NCBI GenBank assembly: GCA_031280645.1
Contig: JAITGL010000001.1
Coordinates: 1 to 56,021 of the forward strand
DNA length: 56,021 bases
Direction of reading: 5' to 3'
Source of the DNA: Tannerellaceae bacterium
GTDB lineage: Bacteria > Bacteroidota > Bacteroidia > Bacteroidales > Tannerellaceae
Positions 55,269-56,021 of the stretch are shown piece by piece. Position 1 is the stretch's first letter; every line of letters begins with the position of its first letter. The position numbers were made by a program, and so were the translations under genes. A model generated the notes under the pieces. The model saw only the letters and a program-made list of their open reading frames with translations. It ran no database searches and had not been told where the DNA came from.

Positions 55269-55554
55269 ATGGAGACTACTTTATTTAGAATCAAACAATT
55301 TATTGATTACAAAGGAATCTCAATAAGAGCTTTCGAGCAAAATATTGGCGTATCCAATGGATCATTTTCAAGTCAGTAAAAAAAACAATAAGACAATAGG
55401 TGCAGATAGATTAGAAAATATCTCACACATTTATCCGGAACTTGATCCTGTATGGCTTCTCACCGGCAAGGGCGAGATGCTTAATAGCGTGAAACAGAAA
55501 TCTATGGCGGAACATGCAACCTCTGACGTTTCTTATATGTTAGAATTATCATAA
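55269..55554 (+). pseudogene. XRE-family regulator with one frameshift
   Basis: The first frame (ATG 55269) reads METTLFRIKQFIDYKG and the HTH SIRAFEQNIGVSNGSFSSQ and then meets TAA at 55377. The next frame continues KNNKTIGADRLENISHIYP and PVWLLTGKGEML, typical of Bacteroidetes XRE regulators, to 55554. The break lies beside a run of eight A's (55378-55385), a likely slippage site. A single inserted base restores about 95 residues. 68 bp separate it from the divergent minus-strand ORF. Confidence 0.75.
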
Positions 55555-55702
55555 AACAAAAAGGATAGCCGCCATAGCGACCCATATATAATTGTGCGTC
55601 GTTTTTTAATGCCATTTCGTTTTGCCATTTGAAAAGGCCTGCTGCAAAAGCAACCCTCCCTCAGCCGGCCCGATTATCCGGTCTAAAATACATGCGATTC
55701 AG

Positions 55703-55926
55703 GTAGTTGAGAAAACGTTTTTCGTAGTTAGGAAAACAGTTTTCGTAGCTACGAAAACCGTTTGGGTAGCTACGAAAAGAGTTTGGGTAGCTACGAAAAC
55801 CGTTTGGGTAGCTACGAAAAGAGTTTGGGTAGCTACAAAAACCGTTTGGGTAGCTACGAAAACTGTTTGTGTAGCTACGAAAAGAGTTTAGGTAGCTACG
55901 AAAACCGTTTGTGTAGCTACACAAAC
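55703..55926. repeat. Eleven 21-bp units, family E
   Basis: GTAGCT (GTAGTT in the first two) recurs at 55703, 55724, 55745, 55766, 55787, 55808, 55829, 55850, 55871, 55892 and 55913, always 21 bp apart. The core GTTTTCGTAGCTACGAAAAC is a perfect 20-bp palindrome, alternating with AGAGTTTGG and CCGTTTGG spacers. Open frames on both strands here are by-products of the period of 21. Confidence 0.93.
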
Positions 55927-56021
55927 GACGTTTTTCACGGTAACGATTTTGTATTTAACTCGATAATCGGCGGTTTTACAGCAAAATATGGGCTGCCGGG
56001 CTGTGGGATTTGATTGGGTCA
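55927..56021. other. Right end of window
   Basis: No feature recognised in these 95 bp; an upstream part of a gene beyond the window cannot be excluded. Confidence 0.3.

Overview
The window looks like a chromosome segment from a Bacteroidetes, most likely a member of Bacteroidales. The clues are a SusC/SusD pair, a DUF4831 protein, Bacteroides-style tyrosine recombinase and MobV mobilisation genes, and many promoters of the Bacteroidetes type (TTTG, about 18-20 bp, then TAnnTTTG) in place of -35/-10 boxes. Shine-Dalgarno sequences are weak throughout. No rRNA, tRNA or CRISPR array was recognised.

Layout. 1-1030: a palindromic repeat, a methyltransferase fragment and a promoter/leader-peptide/terminator element. 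1084-3031: a DoxX-barrel fusion and an HU-type protein. About 3150-7560: an AT-rich mobilisable island, minus strand, with a multiply frameshifted integrase, an oriT-like region, a MobV relaxase and a FokI-like nuclease. 7776-9939: ilvE and metF, divergent. 10040-13755: a second copy of the leader element, then an accessory cluster with a WG-repeat protein and two PD-(D/E)XK-like proteins whose genes overlap. 13864-22254: housekeeping genes (phosphoesterase, ksgA, flippase-like protein, tkt, pdxK, a TlpA-like lipoprotein, a TolB-like protein). 22839-31499: minus-strand genes for GH2, PaaK, an ACT protein, a sodium symporter with its small partner, GH127 and TruA. 31889-34190: a 2.3-kb repeat array. 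34389-39069: a decayed susC with an intact susD. 39725-43305: etfB-etfA-acyl-CoA dehydrogenase. 43630-55057: lipoproteins, rsmE, a phosphoesterase, a peptide transporter, a DUF4831 protein, ppdK and tilS. 55038-55554: a broken divergent regulator pair. 55703-55926: a last repeat array.

The most unusual feature is a set of intergenic tandem arrays with unrelated sequences (about 1-92, 10284-10376, 22440-22830, 31889-34190, 39332-39604, 47295-47457, 55703-55926). All are built around short palindromes and almost all have a period of 21 or 40-42 bp, close to two or four turns of the DNA helix. The largest has grown into a higher-order repeat of about 124 bp made of three 41-bp monomers, as eukaryotic satellites do.

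Second in interest is the pair of leader elements at 752-970 (minus) and 10044-10278 (plus). Each has a -7 box, a short leader ORF ending in a conserved TP-x7-9-stop context, a conserved TAAGTACTT and a hairpin with a T-run, which looks like a transcription-attenuation device. All functional statements come from reading the sequence and from memory of protein families; no searches were run.
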